Assembly: GCF_024124825.1 (NCBI RefSeq)
Contig: NZ_JAMXSS010000002.1
Location: 1,488,001 to 1,552,000, forward strand
Origin: Arthrobacter sp. H16F315
GTDB lineage: Bacteria; Actinomycetota; Actinomycetes; Actinomycetales; Micrococcaceae
DNA: 64,000 nucleotides
Direction of reading: 5' to 3'
Positions 26,095-36,012 of the stretch are shown here, piece after piece. The notes under the pieces were generated by a model. The model was not told the DNA's origin and did no database searches. It saw nothing but the letters and a program-made list of their open reading frames with translations. Each line of letters opens with the position of its first letter. Position 1 is the stretch's first letter. The position numbers were made by a program, and so were the translations under genes.

Positions 26095-27054
26095 TCAGCG
26101 CAGCGGCGCGCTCCGCCGTCGTGCAGCATGCCCAAAAAGCCACACCCCGGCGACCGTGGCCAGGTAGCCGGAAATGACAATCAGTGACGTGCCGGCCCAG
26201 AAATAGTGTGTGGTGCTGTTTTCCTGGCCCGGGCCGGGCGCAATCTTCAGCAGCGAGTAGCTGGCCACCGCCGCCGCGGCGAACCCGGCCAGCGCCGGCA
26301 GCGCCAGCCACAGCCGCGAGGAGGCCCAGAATGTCCCGTAGCCGTCCCAGACGTTCCAGCGCGGCCCGTTGCGGATAATCAGCCAGCCTGCCGGGAGCAT
26401 AAACACCGCCACGACCAGGAAGGCCGCCACCACGTCAGCGGGACGGTGCCACTGGTTAATCAGGGTGGACACCCCCGTGGCGACGGCGAAGCTGCCGCCG
26501 AGGAAGCCAGCCAGCGGCCGCCAGCGCGGCGATACCATCAGGAATACGGCGGCCGCAGCGGATGCCGCCAGGGTGGTGTGCCCGGAGGGCAGGGAATTCA
26601 GTTCCAGGGTTTCGATCCCGCGGAAGGGCCGGACCGGAACGATGCTTTTCAGGACCTGGGTAGCCACGTTGGCGCCAACACAGGCTGCCACGGCGATCCC
26701 AGCGGCTGCCCAGCGCCGCTTCAGCACGGTGACAACGAGGACCACCACCGTCGCGATCAGCAACGACAGTGCCGGCAGCCAGTCCAGGAGCCTGGTGGCG
26801 GCCTTGCCCGCGGCGCCGTGGATTTCCCCGGCCTCCACGAGGGCAGACTCGTCGATGAACTGGCCCGTGGTGGTCCGGACAAAGAAATAGTACGTTGCGG
26901 CGAGGGCCGCCATGCTGCCGAGGACGGCCAGCAGGAACAGGAATCCCGTTGCCCGGCCCGGCGTCCCTTCAGGAACGTGCCGGGGTGCGACAGAGCGCGG
27001 CCGCGGGTACCCCGAAGCCAAATCCATGCTGGTGCGTTCCTGCCGAAAACTCAT
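26095..27054 (-). CDS. PAP2-family phosphatase, membrane protein
   Basis: The 319-residue membrane protein has the three phosphatase motifs spread through KSIVPVRPFRG (K-x6-RP), LPSGHTTLAASA (PSGH) and STLINQWHRPADVVAA (R/W-x-H-x3-D). Catalysis is expected on the outer face, on undecaprenyl diphosphate, phosphatidic acid or a similar lipid phosphate. The start at 27054 is a choice; ATG 27027 has an AGGAA 9 bases upstream and is also plausible, giving 310 residues. It is convergent with the MFS gene. Confidence 0.87.
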   Translation of the reverse strand: MSFRQERTSMDLASGYPRPRSVAPRHVPEGTPGRATGFLFLLAVLGSMAALAATYYFFVRTTTGQFIDESALVEAGEIHGAAGKAATRLLDWLPALSLLIATVVVLVVTVLKRRWAAAGIAVAACVGANVATQVLKSIVPVRPFRGIETLELNSLPSGHTTLAASAAAAVFLMVSPRWRPLAGFLGGSFAVATGVSTLINQWHRPADVVAAFLVVAVFMLPAGWLIIRNGPRWNVWDGYGTFWASSRLWLALPALAGFAAAAVASYSLLKIAPGPGQENSTTHYFWAGTSLIVISGYLATVAGVWLFGHAARRRSAPLR

Positions 27055-27137
27055 GACTATCAGAATCCCATAAATCCCTGCGAAGTATCTGGGACCACCG
27101 GCGCGGACCCGCGCGGGACCCCCGGTACAGTAAATTC

Positions 27138-28216
27138 ATGCCCACCCCACCAGTCCCGCCGCTGCACGTTCCCGGAGGCCACGGCCCCGCTGAGACGGTG
27201 CGGCTCCCGCAACTGGACGAGCTCCTCGCCGGCGCCCATGTGGTGAGCCTTCCCATGCGGGTGAAGTTCCGCGGAATCCTCCAGCGCGAGGCCCTGCTGC
27301 TGGATGGCCCGCTGGGCTGGGCCGAATTCTGCCCCTTCCCCGAATACGGCGACTTGGAGGCCTCCCGCTGGCTCCTCGCCGCCATCGAAGCCGGGTGGGA
27401 GGGTTTCCCGGCGCCGCTGCGGACCAGCATCCCCGTCAATGCCACGGTCCCCGCCATCGCAGCGGACCGGGTACCGGACATTCTGGCCCGCTTTGGCCGG
27501 GTGGACGCCGTCAAGATTAAGGTCGCCGAACCAGGGCAGACCCTGGCGGACGACGCTGCCCGGGTGGACGCCGTCCGCGAGGCGCTCCCGGGTGCGGCCA
27601 TCCGGGTCGACGCTAACGGCGGTTGGGACGTACCTGCTGCCGTGGCGGCCTTGACGCGGCTGTCCGCCGTCGGACTGGAATACGCCGAACAGCCCGTGCC
27701 GGATATCGCCGGCCTCGCCGAGGTCCGCCGACGCCTGCGCGCCAGCGGACTTCCGGTGCTGATCGCCGCGGACGAAAGCGTGCGAAAGGAAGAGGACCCG
27801 CTCAAGGTGGCCCGAGCCGGCGCCGCGGACCTGATCGTCGTGAAGGTGGCGCCGCTGGGGGAGTGCGGCGTGCGCTGGAGATCGTGGCGCAGGCCGGGCT
27901 GCCCGCCGTCGTCAGCTCGGCGCTGGACACCTCGGTGGGAATCCGCGCCGGGCTGGCGCTCGCCGCCGCTCTCCCGGAGCTTCCATACGCCTGCGGACTG
28001 GGAACCGTGACCCTGCTGGCCGCCGACGTCACCCGGGATCCGCTGATCCCCGACGACGGCGCCATCACCCTCCGCGAGGTCACCGCCGACCCGGACCTGC
28101 TGGCGGAGTACGCCGCCGCGCCGGAGCGCCGCGACTGGTGGCTGGACCGCCTGCGCCGGGTCCACACGCTCCTTTCGGACCGGGGCCGGCCGCAGGTTCA
28201 CCGGAACGTCACCTAG
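27138..28216 (+). pseudogene. menC: o-Succinylbenzoate synthase (menC), one apparent frameshift
   Basis: Restoring one G in the run GGGGG 27857-27861 gives a 359-residue enolase-superfamily protein. Catalytic residues are visible: the lysine motif KIKVAE, metal ligands in RVDANGGW, EYAEQPV and AADES, and the second lysine in VVKVAPLGG at the frameshift. It dehydrates SHCHC to o-succinylbenzoate in menaquinone synthesis. TACAGT (27126-27131) ends 6 bases before the ATG. The rest of the gene is intact and menD, menF and menG are nearby, so a sequencing error is more likely than true loss. Confidence 0.88.
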
Positions 28217-28287
28217 CAGACGCCTTGAGGTCGTTTGGGGCTGGAAGGGTGGACGGGATCACAGCCACCCCCTCGGAAGGTCGCCCC

Positions 28288-30371
28288 ATGTCTGTTTCCT
28301 CCGGACGCACGTTTTCCCTGCTCCCGATGCTCGGCCACACCAAAGGCAAACGCAGCGCCGTCACCTGCGCGCTGAAATGCGACAACGCCTGTTCCGGCGA
28401 AGTGTGCAACACCAGCTCGAACAGCTACTTCCGCGACATTGCCTCCGCCACCATGTCCCGCCGGGCCGCACTGGGCTTCGGTGCCGCCGGCGCTTGGCAA
28501 TCGCCTTCGGCGGGGCGCTCGGCTCACCGGAGTCCGCAGTGGCCGACGGCGGCCCCGGACTGGCCGCCGCCGCGAAGGACGGCTTCGGGAAGTCCAAGCT
28601 GAAGTTCACCGCGATCGCCCCCGTTGATGCCGCCGTCGACGCCTTTACCGTGCCGGAAGGCTTCGGCTGGCAGCCGATCATCCGCTGGGGTGACCCGTTG
28701 TTCAACGATGCTCCGGCGTTTGATCTGAATGGCCAGACCGCGGCCGCCCAGGCCCGCCAGTTCGGCTACAACAATGACTACACCGACATCCTGCCGCTGG
28801 AGGGTTCCAAGGACCGCCGCGCAGTGCTCTTCACCAACCACGAATACACCAACGAGTCGATCATGTTCCCGGCGTCCCTGCCCGCGGCCGAGGGACGCGC
28901 CATCGGCCGTGCCGCCCACGGTCTGACCGTCGTCGAGCTGGAACGCAAAAACAAGAACAAGCCGTGGAGCTACGTCAAGGGCGCCAAGCTCAACCGGCGC
29001 TACCTCTCCGACACCGCCTACGAACTCACCGGACCTGTCGCCGGTTCCCCGTTGGTCCGCACCGTGGCCGATCCCGCCGGCCGTTCCATCCTGGGCACGC
29101 TGGGCAACTGCTCCGGCGGCACCACACCGTGGGGCACCATCCTCTCCGGCGAGGAGAACTTCAACGGCTACTTCGTCTCCGCCGGCACCTCGGACTCGGA
29201 CAAGCGCTACGGGTTGACCAGCAAGCCCACCGCCCGCCAGTGGGAACTCGACGATCCCCGCTTCGACGCCCGCACCCCCGGCTTCGAAAACGAGACCAAC
29301 CGCTTCGGCTGGATCGTCGAAGTCGACCCCCTTGATCCCACGTCGACGCCGAAGAAGCACTCCGCCCTGGGCCGCTTCAAGCACGAAGGGGCCAACGTCA
29401 TTGTGGCCAAGTCCGGCCATGTAGTTGCCTACATGGGAGACGATGAACGTTTCGACTACCTCTACAAGTTCGTTTCTGCGCAGAAGTACGTTGAAGGCAA
29501 CCGCAAGCACAACATGACCCTGCTCTCCGCCGGGGACCTCTACGTTGCCAAGTTCACTGGCGACTCCCCGGCCGGGGAGATCGACGGCTCGGGCAAGCTC
29601 CCCACGGACGGCGCCTTCGATGGATCCGGCCAGTGGCTGCCGCTGGTGGTCGGCGGCAAATCGATGGTCGCGGGCATGAGCGTGGAGGAAGTCCTGGTCT
29701 ACACCCGCCTGGCGGCGGACAAGGTCGGACCCACCAAAATGGACCGCTGCGAGGACGTCCAGCCGAGCCTGCACACCGGCAAGGTCTACGTGGCCTGCAC
29801 CAACAACACGGACCGCGGCAAGGCCGGCAAGGAAGGCGCCACCGAACCCAACCCGCGCAACCTCAACCGCGACGGCCACATCGTGGAAATCACCGAACGC
29901 GGCGACCAGACCTCCACGGGCTTTGACTGGAACCTGCTGATGGTCTGCGGCGATCCGGCCCAGAATAAGTCCGCCTACTTCAGCGGCTTCCCGGCGGACC
30001 AGGTCTCGCCGATTTCCTGCCCGGACAACCTGGCCTTCGACTCCGTCGGCAACCTGTGGATCTCCACCGACGGCGCGCCGTCCACCACGGGCCAGGCCGA
30101 CGGGCTGTTCAAGGTCACCCTCGACGGCGCCGAACGCGGGCGGGTGGAGCAGTTCCTGGCCGTGCCGCGGGACGCCGAGACCTGCGGCCCCATCGTCCAC
30201 GACGAAGAGCGCTCCGTGTTCGTCGCCGTACAGCACCCGGGCGAGGACGGCTCGTTCGAGGCGCAGAACTCCTTCTTCCCGGACTATGTTGCTGCCGGTA
30301 CATCGCCCAAGCCTGGCCAGGTACGCGCCCCGCGCCCCTCCGTGGTACAGGTCTTCCGCACCCACGACTGA
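28288..30371 (+). pseudogene. PhoX-family alkaline phosphatase, one apparent frameshift
   Basis: Restoring one base near 28492 gives about 694 residues of a DUF839/PhoX protein. The N-terminus has the family's Cys-containing segment (VTCALKCDNACSGEVC) and a twin-arginine export signal MSRRAALGFG, with the indel falling inside its hydrophobic part. The mature part includes SGEENFNGYF and a long beta-propeller. PhoX enzymes are exported, calcium- and iron-dependent phosphatases used in phosphate scavenging. No convincing Pho box was seen in the 71 bases upstream. This indel is not in a long homopolymer. Confidence 0.88.
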
Positions 30372-30388
30372 CCGCCCCATCCCCTCCC

Positions 30389-30533
30389 GACGCTCCCGCA
30401 GGTTAGGCGGGTTTCGGACGGACGCTCCCGCACGTTTCGCGGGTATTGAGTCGACGCTCCCTCACGTTGCGCCTTCGGGCGGCCGAACGTGAGGGAGCGT
30501 TTGCTGTTTGGGCGCCGGAGCTGAGGGAGCGTC
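30389..30533. repeat. 32-bp-period direct and inverted repeat cluster (GACGCTCCC motif)
   Basis: GACGCTCCCGCAGGTT (30389), GACGCTCCCGCACGTT (30421) and GACGCTCCCTCACGTT (30453) begin exactly 32 bases apart. Inverted copies follow at 30486-30500 (ACGTGAGGGAGCGT core) and 30521-30533 (CTGAGGGAGCGTC). The cluster fills most of the 194-base gap between the PhoX gene and argS. Confidence 0.8.
30454..30500. terminator. Hairpin from the third repeat and its inverted copy
   Basis: ACGCTCCCTCACGTT (30454-30468) pairs perfectly with AACGTGAGGGAGCGT (30486-30500), a 15-bp stem. The 17-base loop contains a small GCC-TTCG-GGC hairpin. It could terminate PhoX transcription before argS. Confidence 0.6.
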
Positions 30534-30565
30534 GGGGGTGTGGCGGAACTGATAATTTGAACAGT

Positions 30566-32362
30566 GTGAATAATCCGGCCGAAATGGTTGTCCCCAGAGT
30601 CCAGGCAGCAATTGCCAGCGCGTTCGGCGAAGAGTACCGCGGCACGGATCCGGTGGTCAGGCCCTCACAATTCGCGGACATCCAGATCAACGCCGCCATG
30701 GCGCTGGCCAAGAGGGTGGGAATGCCGCCGCGTGAGGCCGCTGCGAAGATCGTCGACGCACTGGACCTGGACGGGATCTGCACGGCGACCGAGATCTCCG
30801 GACCCGGCTTTATCAACCTCACCTTCGACGGCACCTGGATCGAAGAGCTGCTAAACGCCGAGTCTGCCGGCACCCCGGACGTGCCGGCCGCGGCGGCCCG
30901 GCGCGTCGTCGTCGACTATTCTTCCCCGAACGTCGCCAAGGAAATGCACGTCGGCCACCTGCGGACCACTGTGGTGGGGGACAGCTTGGTAAAGGTCTTC
31001 GAAGCGCTGGGGGACACCGTCATCCGGCAGAACCACATTGGCGACTGGGGCACGCCGTTCGGGATGCTGATCGAACACTGGCTGGAGATCGGCGAGGACT
31101 CGCCGGCGGCCGCGCTGCTGGTTGATGACCCCAGCGCCTTCTACCAGGCCGCCCGCGCCAAGTTCGATGCCTCCGCCGCCGAGGAGGGCGGCTTCGCGAC
31201 CCGCGCGCGGCTCCGGGTGGTGGCACTCCAGGGCGGCGACGAGGAAACCTTCGCCGTCTGGCAGCGCCTCGTGGCCCAGTCCAAGCGCTACTTCAACGCC
31301 ATCTATTCGGTGCTGGGCATCAGCCTCACGGACGACCACATCGCGGGCGAAAGCTCCTACGATGCCCACTTGGCACAGTTGTGCCGGGAACTTGAGGACC
31401 GCGGCCTTGCCCGGATCAGCGACGGCGCGCTGTGCACCTTCCCGGCGGGCTTCACTGGCCGTGACGGGGAGCCCATGCCGCTTATCATCCGCAAGTCCGA
31501 CGGCGGCTACGGTTACGGCACCACGGACCTTGCCACGATCCGCTACCGGGTCCGGGAGCTTGCGGCAGACCGCGTCCTGTACGTGGTGGGCGCGCCGCAG
31601 AACATGCACCTGCGTATGGTCATGGCCACTGCCCGCGACGCCGGCTGGCTGCCGGACACGGTTGAGGCCGTGCACGTGCAGATCGGCAATGTCCTGGGCG
31701 AGGACGGGAAGATCCTGAAGTCCCGCTCTGGCGCACCGGTCAAACTGATGGCTTTGCTGGCGGAAGCGGTGGACCGCGCCCGCGCAGTCATCGACGCCAG
31801 CCGGCCGGAGCTCACCGAATCCGAACGCGCCGTGACCGCCCGTCAGGTGGGCATCGGCGCGGTCAAGTACGCGGACCTCTCCGTGGGCCACGACACCGAG
31901 TACGTCTTTGACTTCGACCGGATGCTGGCCCTCAGCGGCAACACCGGCCCTTACGTGCAATACGCCGCCGCCAGGATCCGTTCGATCCTGCGCAAGGCCG
32001 GCGTACTCGAGCAGTATGCCGTCACCACCCCCGTCACCCACACCGGCACCGATACCGACAGCGACGGCGGAACGACGGCCACCCCGATCGCCGTCGTTGA
32101 GCCCGCCGAACGAGCACTGGCCCTGCACCTCCTCGAATACGGCGCCGCGCTGCACAAGGTTCGTGAGGTACTGGAACCGCACCGGCTGTGCACCTACCTG
32201 TTCGAACTCGCGCAGCTCTTCACCACCTTCTACGACCAGTGCCCGGTGCTAAAATCCGAGGACTCGGTGCGCGAGTCCCGCCTGGCCCTGTGCGCCATGG
32301 TCCTGGGCCGCCTGTCCGAGGGCCTTGACTTGCTGGGCATCGAGACGCCGGAGAACATGTGA
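30566..32362 (+). CDS. argS: Arginyl-tRNA synthetase
   Basis: The 598-residue protein has the class I HIGH motif as HVGHLRTTVVGDSL after VDYSSPNVAKEMH, and the ArgRS N-terminal additive domain and DALR anticodon domain (YVQYAAARIRSIL). GTG 30566 is chosen because GATAAT (30551-30556) lies just upstream and in-frame starts further upstream fall in the repeat cluster; ATG 30584 is an alternative. It charges tRNA-Arg and is essential. Its stop overlaps the menD GTG (GTGA), linking an essential gene to menaquinone synthesis in one transcript. Confidence 0.94.
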   Translation: MNNPAEMVVPRVQAAIASAFGEEYRGTDPVVRPSQFADIQINAAMALAKRVGMPPREAAAKIVDALDLDGICTATEISGPGFINLTFDGTWIEELLNAESAGTPDVPAAAARRVVVDYSSPNVAKEMHVGHLRTTVVGDSLVKVFEALGDTVIRQNHIGDWGTPFGMLIEHWLEIGEDSPAAALLVDDPSAFYQAARAKFDASAAEEGGFATRARLRVVALQGGDEETFAVWQRLVAQSKRYFNAIYSVLGISLTDDHIAGESSYDAHLAQLCRELEDRGLARISDGALCTFPAGFTGRDGEPMPLIIRKSDGGYGYGTTDLATIRYRVRELAADRVLYVVGAPQNMHLRMVMATARDAGWLPDTVEAVHVQIGNVLGEDGKILKSRSGAPVKLMALLAEAVDRARAVIDASRPELTESERAVTARQVGIGAVKYADLSVGHDTEYVFDFDRMLALSGNTGPYVQYAAARIRSILRKAGVLEQYAVTTPVTHTGTDTDSDGGTTATPIAVVEPAERALALHLLEYGAALHKVREVLEPHRLCTYLFELAQLFTTFYDQCPVLKSEDSVRESRLALCAMVLGRLSEGLDLLGIETPENM

Positions 32363-34065
32363 ACCCGGACGAACTGACCGCGCTGGATTCCGCCCGGATC
32401 GCTGTCGCTGCACTCCTGCTCGAAGGGGTCCGCTACGTGGTGGTGGCGCCGGGCTCGCGCTCCGCACCAATGGCCTACGCCCTGGCCGAGGCAGACGCGG
32501 CGGGGCGGGTGGAGCTGCTGGTCCGGATCGATGAGCGCGACGCCGGATTCACGGCGCTCGGGCTGGCCCTCGCCACCGGCGCACCCGCGGCCGTGCTCAC
32601 CACGTCCGGAACCGCCGTCGGCAATCTCCTGCCGGCCGTGATGGAGGCAAACCACGCAGCCGTCCCCCTGGTGGTGATTTCCGCCGACCGTCCCGTGGAG
32701 CTCCGCGGGACCGGCGCCAACCAAACCACCGCGCAACTGGACCTCTTCGGCGAGCATGTCCGCTTCGCCGCGGACGTGCCCGCCGGCAACGACCCGCGGC
32801 GCGCCGTCGAGACCGCCCTCAGCGCCGCCACGGGAGCCTTTGCGGACGCCCCGCCCGGACCGGTGCAGCTCAACCTGGCCTTCCGCGACCCCTTGGTTCC
32901 GGCTCCGGGCGACAGCCTGCCGCCCGAATCCGGCCGCCGGGTATACCGGGCACCCCGCGGCCCGCTGGCCCTCGATTTTCCCCCGGTCGCTGACAACCTG
33001 CCCGAACGGCGGACAGTGGTGCTCGCCGGGCACGACGCCGGCCCGGTGGCCGAGGCTTTTGCCCGCGCCCATGGGCTGCCGCTGCTGGCAGAGCCGTCCT
33101 CCAACGCCCGGTTCGGACCAAACGCGGTGGGGCCCTACCGGCTCCTGCTGGCGGCTTTTGGCCCGGACTCCGCGCAGCCCATCGAGCGGGTGGTGCTCTT
33201 CGGCCGGCCGACCCTCTCGCGGCCGGTCAGCGAGTTGCTGGCCCGCGCCGACGTCCCTTCTGCCCTGTACCAACCGGTTCCGGTGGCCTGGTACGAGCCC
33301 GGCCGCCGTACCGAACTTCCACTCGAGACCCTGGCGGACCTGGCCGAGTTTGCCGGCCGGGGCTCCTCCGCCTGGCTGGATGCCTGGCTGCTGGCCGGGG
33401 CCGCCGCCCAACACGCCGTCGACCTGGTCCTGTCCGGATCCGCCGCTGCCACCGGTCCCGCCGTCGGCGCGCTGGTCTGGGAGCATTCGCGCGGACAGCT
33501 TGTGCTCGGCTCCTCCAACGGCATCCGCGACGTCGACCTCGCCGGCGCGCCTGCCCCCGAGCCCGGTGCCACGGTCTACGCCAACCGCGGCCTCGCCGGA
33601 ATCGACGGTACGGTGGCCACGGCCACTGGCATTGCCCTGGGCGGGCTGCAGGCCACCACGGTGCTGCTGGGTGATGTTACGTTCCTGCACGACGCCGGCG
33701 GGTTGCTGCTTGGCGCAGGAGAAGAGGAGCCTGCGCTGCGGATCGTGCTGCTCAACGATGCCGGCGGCGCGATCTTCGGGCTCCTGGAGCACGGCGCCGT
33801 CGAAGCCGCGGGCCGCTACGGCACCGCCGTCGAACGCCTATTCGGTACTCCGCACAGCGTGGACGTCGCCGCACTGGCGGCCGCTTACGGAGTTGCACAC
33901 CGTTCAGTCAGTACGACGGCGGAACTCGCCCGGGCGCTGGCCGAGCCGTGGGCGGGCCGGGTCATCATCGAGGTGCGCACGGACCGTCGCGGACTGCGGG
34001 AGCTGCACACACGCATCAGGGCCGCAGTGGGCGACGCGGTGGCAGGAGTGATCGCCGCGGAATAG
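32359..34065 (+). CDS. menD: 2-succinyl-5-enolpyruvyl-6-hydroxy-3-cyclohexene-1-carboxylate synthase
   Basis: The 568-residue thiamine diphosphate enzyme has the MenD opening APGSRSAPMAYALAE, TTSGTAVGNLLPAVMEA and ISADRPVELRGTGANQTT, all characteristic. The cofactor region is LLGDVTFLHDAGGLL...LLNDAGG. It joins isochorismate and 2-oxoglutarate in menaquinone synthesis. Starting at GTG, it overlaps the argS stop by 4 bases, so translation is probably coupled. It ends before a strong bidirectional terminator. Confidence 0.97.
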   Translation: MNPDELTALDSARIAVAALLLEGVRYVVVAPGSRSAPMAYALAEADAAGRVELLVRIDERDAGFTALGLALATGAPAAVLTTSGTAVGNLLPAVMEANHAAVPLVVISADRPVELRGTGANQTTAQLDLFGEHVRFAADVPAGNDPRRAVETALSAATGAFADAPPGPVQLNLAFRDPLVPAPGDSLPPESGRRVYRAPRGPLALDFPPVADNLPERRTVVLAGHDAGPVAEAFARAHGLPLLAEPSSNARFGPNAVGPYRLLLAAFGPDSAQPIERVVLFGRPTLSRPVSELLARADVPSALYQPVPVAWYEPGRRTELPLETLADLAEFAGRGSSAWLDAWLLAGAAAQHAVDLVLSGSAAATGPAVGALVWEHSRGQLVLGSSNGIRDVDLAGAPAPEPGATVYANRGLAGIDGTVATATGIALGGLQATTVLLGDVTFLHDAGGLLLGAGEEEPALRIVLLNDAGGAIFGLLEHGAVEAAGRYGTAVERLFGTPHSVDVAALAAAYGVAHRSVSTTAELARALAEPWAGRVIIEVRTDRRGLRELHTRIRAAVGDAVAGVIAAE

Positions 34066-34149
34066 GCGGGCGGCCGTCGCGGCCGGACTGAAATGCGTCA
34101 GGCGGGACGCCCGGCGCTGCGACGGCAACGGCGATGCCTTACGACGCGG

Positions 34150-34192
34150 AAAAGTCCCGTCGCTTCCGAATTCCGGTAGCGACGGGACTTTT
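34150..34192. terminator. Bidirectional intrinsic terminator
   Basis: AAAAGTCCCGTCGCT (34150-34164) pairs perfectly with AGCGACGGGACTTTT (34178-34192) over a 13-base loop. A-run and T-run flank the GC stem, so it works both for menD and for the minus-strand amino acid transporter operon. Confidence 0.9.
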
Positions 34193-34225
34193 GCGCAACG
34201 TGGGGCGAAATCCCGGACGGGCCGC

Positions 34226-35002
34226 CTAGAGGACCCGGCTGAGGAACTCCTTGGTGCGCGGGTGCTGCGGGTTGGCGAGGATCTCGCGGGGGTCTCCCGT
34301 TTCCACCACAACGCCCGCGTCCATAAACGTCAAGCGGTCGCCGACTTCGCGGGCGAAGCCGATTTCGTGAGTCACCACGATCATTGTTATGCCTGACTTG
34401 GCAAGGTCCTTCATGACCTCCAGCACGTCGCCGACGAGCTCGGGGTCCAGCGCGGACGTGGGCTCATCGAACAGCATCAGCTGGGGGTCCATCGCCAGGG
34501 CCCGGGCGATTGCCACCCGCTGCTGCTGGCCGCCCGAGAGCTGGGACGGATAGTGGCCCGAACGGTCCGCAAGGCCCACGCGATCCAGCAGTTCCATCGC
34601 CCGCTTCCGCGCGGAATCCCGGGACTGGCCCTTGACCTGGACCGGCGCCTCCATGACGTTGTAGAGGGCGGTCTTGTGCGGGAACAGGTTGAAGCGCTGG
34701 AACACCATGCCGATCTCGCGGCGCTGGGCCGCGATCTGCTTGGTTTTGAGGTCGTGGAGCCGGCCGTTGACTTCGCGGTAGCCGATCAGGTTCCCACCCA
34801 CGGAGATACGGCCCGCGCTGATGGTCTCCAGCAGGTTCACGCACCTCAGCATGGTGGACTTGCCGGAACCGGACGGGCCGATGACCACTGACACCTCGCC
34901 TTGGTTCACCTCCAAGTCAATGCCGCGCAGCACATGGTGCTGGCCGTAGAACTTATGGAGGCCTTCGATCCGCACCAGCGGTTCCTTGGTGGTCGTCGTC
35001 AT
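34226..35002 (-). CDS. Amino acid ABC transporter ATP-binding protein
   Basis: The 258-residue protein has Walker [10 protein letters not shown], signature [15 protein letters not shown] and Walker [13 protein letters not shown], as in GlnQ/ArtP proteins. [20 protein letters not shown] is an insert typical of one subgroup of polar amino acid ATPases. It overlaps the permease gene by 4 bases (ATGA). With the next two genes it forms a complete importer whose substrate cannot be told. It lies inside the menaquinone block without an obvious link to it. Confidence 0.95.
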   Translation of the reverse strand: MTTTTKEPLVRIEGLHKFYGQHHVLRGIDLEVNQGEVSVVIGPSGSGKSTMLRCVNLLETISAGRISVGGNLIGYREVNGRLHDLKTKQIAAQRREIGMVFQRFNLFPHKTALYNVMEAPVQVKGQSRDSARKRAMELLDRVGLADRSGHYPSQLSGGQQQRVAIARALAMDPQLMLFDEPTSALDPELVGDVLEVMKDLAKSGITMIVVTHEIGFAREVGDRLTFMDAGVVVETGDPREILANPQHPRTKEFLSRVL

Positions 35003-36012
35003 TTTGCCTCCTCCTCGGGAATGTCCTTCTTCAAGGCCGGCCCGGCCGCACCGCTTGGCGCACCGGCTCCGGCGGCCTTTGTTGCCGCCGGATTGATGGC
35101 GGCCGGCGCAAGGTTGTCCACTCCCTTGCCGTAGTAGGCCTCGATAAAGTGCTGGCCAACCATCAGCAGGCTGGTGATCACCAGGTACCAGATAGCCGCC
35201 ACAATCAGCAGTGGCACCGGCAGGTAGGTCCGGTTGGCCAGGGTATTCGTGGCAAACGTCAGGTCCAGGGTGAACGGCACGGCCAGGACCAGGGAGGTGG
35301 TCTTCAGCATGCCGATCGTTTCATTGCCGGTGGGTGGCACAATCACCCGCATCGCCTGCGGCAGGATGATCCGCCACATGATCTTGGTTTTGCCCATGCC
35401 CAAGGCCTCGGCGGCTTCCATCTGGCCGCGGTCCACCGACTTGAGTCCGGCCCGGAATATTTCCGCGAGGTAGGCCGACTCGTTGAGGCCCAGGCCCAGG
35501 ATTGCCGCGACCGTGACGGTGATGACGGTGCTGGTGTCCACGCTGAACCACTCGGGTCCGAACGGGATGCCGGCGGTGATCTTGGGATACAGGACGGAGA
35601 TCAGGCCCCAGAAGACCAATTGGGTGTAGACCGGAGTGCCCCGGAAGAACCAGACCCAGGCCCAGCTGGACCAGCGGAAGACCGGGTTCTCCGACTGGCG
35701 CATAAAGGCCAGCAGGATCGCCAGGACAATCGCCAGGACCATGGAGGCCACTGTGAGCACCAGCGTCCAGCCGATGCCCTGCACTACCTTGGTATCCAGG
35801 ATGTAGGTCCCTACGATATCCCAGCGGAAGTTGCTGTTGGTGACCAGGCTCTGCAGGAACAGGGCAAGCACACCGAGAATAATGACGGCGCTGATCCAGC
35901 GTCCCGGATGCCGGACAGGCACCGGATTGTTCAGAACTACCGGGGCGTCGAGATCTTCGTGCCTACTGCCCAGCTGCGCGCCTGAGGTGTGGCCGGTTGC
36001 GGGAAGACTCAC
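34999..36012 (-). CDS. Amino acid ABC transporter permease
   Basis: The 337-residue membrane protein has a cytoplasmic N-terminus of about 40 residues, the permease core with [17 protein letters not shown] and the EAA loop [22 protein letters not shown] hydrophilic tail of about 35 residues rich in Ala/Pro/Lys follows the last segment. It overlaps the binding-protein gene by 4 bases and the ATPase gene by 4 bases, so the three are one operon. A single permease implies a homodimer. Confidence 0.94.
   Translation of the reverse strand: MSLPATGHTSGAQLGSRHEDLDAPVVLNNPVPVRHPGRWISAVIILGVLALFLQSLVTNSNFRWDIVGTYILDTKVVQGIGWTLVLTVASMVLAIVLAILLAFMRQSENPVFRWSSWAWVWFFRGTPVYTQLVFWGLISVLYPKITAGIPFGPEWFSVDTSTVITVTVAAILGLGLNESAYLAEIFRAGLKSVDRGQMEAAEALGMGKTKIMWRIILPQAMRVIVPPTGNETIGMLKTTSLVLAVPFTLDLTFATNTLANRTYLPVPLLIVAAIWYLVITSLLMVGQHFIEAYYGKGVDNLAPAAINPAATKAAGAGAPSGAAGPALKKDIPEEEAK

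Noticed and set aside
30389..30484. CRISPR-like array: 16-base repeats at exact 32-base period
   Set aside because: Only three copies, repeats too short and degenerate, intervening 16 bases partly related to each other, inverted copies present, and no cas genes nearby.
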